A DNA stretch of 64,000 bases, taken from positions 83,572 to 147,571 of the forward strand of contig CALFER010000024.1 in the NCBI GenBank assembly GCA_937951895.1, read 5' to 3'. A model generated the notes under the pieces. That model was not told the DNA's origin and made no database searches. It saw nothing but the letters and a program-made list of their open reading frames with translations. This DNA comes from an uncultured bacterium. Its GTDB lineage: Bacteria; CSSED10-310; CALFER01. Below are positions 63,093 through 64,000 of the stretch, in pieces. The position numbers and the translations under genes were made by a program. Positions within the stretch are counted from its first letter, which is position 1, and each line of letters begins with the position of its first letter.

Positions 63093-63302
63093 TCAGGAGT
63101 GGTGACTGTGGATGTAAGTAAGAATTCCTATTGAGTCCCAATTGTTTGGGTCCCATAAGCATGCTTTGTATTTTTTATGCGCCGCAACAAAAGAGACTCC
63201 TTTTTTATATTTAAATGTCGAATACACTCGATTTTTTATATCTTTAACACTCTCGGCATTCTCTCGGAAGGTAATCGCCCCACACTCACTATAATCTCGC
63301 AT
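63093..63302 (-). CDS. small hypothetical protein
   Basis: A 69-residue frame, MRDYSECGAITFRENAESVKDIKNRVYSTFKYKKGVSFVAAHKKYKACLWDPNNW. AGGA lies about nine bases before the ATG at 63302; an upstream TTG adds three residues. It has ordinary amino-acid use and no known family. It is divergent from the ArdC-like gene. The gaps at 62952-63092 and 63303-63412 hold no gene, apart from inverted repeats near 63330 and 63380. Confidence 0.4.
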   Translation of the reverse strand: MRDYSECGAITFRENAESVKDIKNRVYSTFKYKKGVSFVAAHKKYKACLWDPNNWDSIGILTYIHSHHS

Positions 63303-63328
63303 TGTAGCCAATCCTGAGCGTTTTTCCA

Positions 63329-63344
63329 GCGACTCTATAGTCGC
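63329..63344. repeat. perfect inverted repeat in the ArdC-like gene leader
   Basis: GCGACT and AGTCGC flank CTAT, a perfect six-base stem about 70 bases upstream of the ArdC-like start, between two divergent genes. It contains the TCTATAGTC word also seen in the region before 61818. Confidence 0.5.
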
Positions 63345-63376
63345 AAATCTATACGTGTGTACAAAACTCTTAACTT

Positions 63377-63391
63377 GCTCTTTAAAAGAGC
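63377..63391 (+). promoter_or_regulatory. boxA-like element within a short hairpin
   Basis: TTGCTCTTTAAAAGAGCC contains TGCTCTTTAA, close to the boxA antitermination element of rRNA leaders (TGCTCTTTAACA), and forms a GCTCTT/AAGAGC hairpin. It lies about 20 bases upstream of the ribosome-binding site (GGAGAG) of the ArdC-like gene. Whether it is antitermination signal or attenuator is not decided. Confidence 0.4.
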
Positions 63392-63412
63392 CAAATCAAA
63401 GGAGAGAAGTGT

Positions 63413-63952
63413 ATGAACAGCAATTTGAATCAGCGAGTCTCAGAGACATTGAACAAGATCGTCGAATTGTTCAAAACAGGGAATGTTCCTCAAGCTATTT
63501 CCATTGCGACGTTCCCACCATTTGATGTTCCAAGTAATGCCTGGAGTCTTACAAATAGACTTATCATGATTATTAATGGAACTTCAGATGCACGAGGCTT
63601 CAATCAGTGGAAAGATATAAACCGCTACGTGAAGAAAGGAAGTAAAGCGTTTCATATTCTAGCTCCATGGATTTCAAAGAAGAAAGATATGTGTGCGCCG
63701 CAACAAGACAATGAAGAGAAGCCTGTTCACATTTCTCAATTATTAAGAGGTTTTCTCGCAGTTCCAGTCTTCAAAGTCGAAGATACGGATGGAGATGAAC
63801 TTGATTATCAAAAACTCGAATTGCCAAAACTCCCTTTACTTGACGTTGCAAAGAATTGGGGAATTGATGTTGCTCCAGTTGCTTACCAGGGAGGCTGGTT
63901 TGGGTATTACAGACCAGACAAAGACGAGATAAGACTGGCGACTTCTTGTTAG
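63413..63952 (+). CDS. ArdC-like antirestriction protein, N-terminal domain only
   Basis: A 179-residue protein. ATFPPFDVPSNAWSLTNRLIMIINGTSDARGFNQWKDINRYVKKGSKAFHILAPW (about residues 27-85) is the ArdC N-terminal (DUF1738-type) ssDNA-binding domain, and LRGFLAVPVFKVEDTDGDELDYQ continues it. Full ArdC proteins then have a metallopeptidase domain with HExxH; here a TAG stops the frame after KDEIRLATSC, and the last 48 bases of the window show no such motif in any frame. It is either a naturally short form or a truncated gene. AAAGGAGAG lies upstream of the ATG. Confidence 0.7.
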   Translation: MNSNLNQRVSETLNKIVELFKTGNVPQAISIATFPPFDVPSNAWSLTNRLIMIINGTSDARGFNQWKDINRYVKKGSKAFHILAPWISKKKDMCAPQQDNEEKPVHISQLLRGFLAVPVFKVEDTDGDELDYQKLELPKLPLLDVAKNWGIDVAPVAYQGGWFGYYRPDKDEIRLATSC

Positions 63953-64000
63953 ATTCCAGATTTTTTAGCTGGGAAACCTTGATTTCTTTCGGAATAATTA

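Overview
The window looks like chromosome from a Gram-negative bacterium, with the left edge of an integrated element at its right end. Evidence for a Gram-negative envelope: phosphatidylethanolamine synthesis (pssA, psd), an RND efflux pump with its periplasmic adaptor, a DegP/DegQ-type protease, an O-antigen-ligase-type polymerase/ligase, a lipoprotein and a probable outer-membrane barrel. Base composition is moderately GC-rich up to about 58.5 kb and clearly more AT-rich after about 59.6 kb. Several secreted proteins carry Thr-Pro linkers (TPT/PTP), a style common in deep-branching, mostly uncultured phyla. No rRNA or other marker gene is present, so I do not name a phylum.

Layout. 0-3.5 kb: a DUF465 gene, psd and pssA, then a HAD phosphatase and a metal-ligand-poor M29 aminopeptidase homologue. 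3.5-8.6 kb: a Gld-type ABC operon (ATPase, permease, GldG-like, DUF4340). 8.6-10.2 kb: a Do-family protease. 10.3-17.8 kb: a surface-polysaccharide cluster (ligase/polymerase, GT-C glycosyltransferase, AsnB, six-hairpin barrel protein, flippase). 17.9-21.3 kb: a fumarate reductase/succinate dehydrogenase operon in the order A, membrane, membrane, B. 21.3-27.2 kb: tRNA dihydrouridine synthase, a YibQ-type deacetylase and a catalytically degenerate S41 protein, a rhomboid protease, PPK2 and a methyltransferase. 27.1-31.7 kb: a large adhesin-like secreted protein and two type IV pilus retraction ATPases. 31.8-36.7 kb: a DUF2141 protein, then an operon of P-type ATPase, diguanylate cyclase and L,D-transpeptidase. 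36.8-40.4 kb: a 1009-residue secreted modular protein and a ferritin-like protein. 40.5-48.7 kb: an RND pump overlapping a sensor kinase and response regulator, then Amt and a barrel protein. 48.7-58.6 kb: a family of secreted proteins (three beta-helix, one VWA) sharing one C-terminal domain, with an internally deleted relative, interspersed with RarD, DUF4126, DUF2959 and PHA_gran_rgn genes.

59.1-64 kb is a junction. A truncated tyrosine recombinase runs into a 41-base copy of the 3' half of a tRNA-Glu(CUC) gene. Beyond it lie a doubly broken HicAB module, an intact MntA-HepT module, SSB, a protein with a ParB-HTH-like segment and an ArdC N-terminal domain. The orientation of the tRNA fragment places the element on its right side, running off the window, and the recombinase relic on its left, as expected for two insertions at one tRNA site.

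The most unusual material is the shared C-terminal domain and its deletion relic, the tandem attachment site with a dead toxin module, two apparent pseudoenzymes (M29 and S41) and an N-formylglutamate-amidohydrolase-like domain on a modular surface protein. All assignments come from reading motifs by eye; no database search was run.
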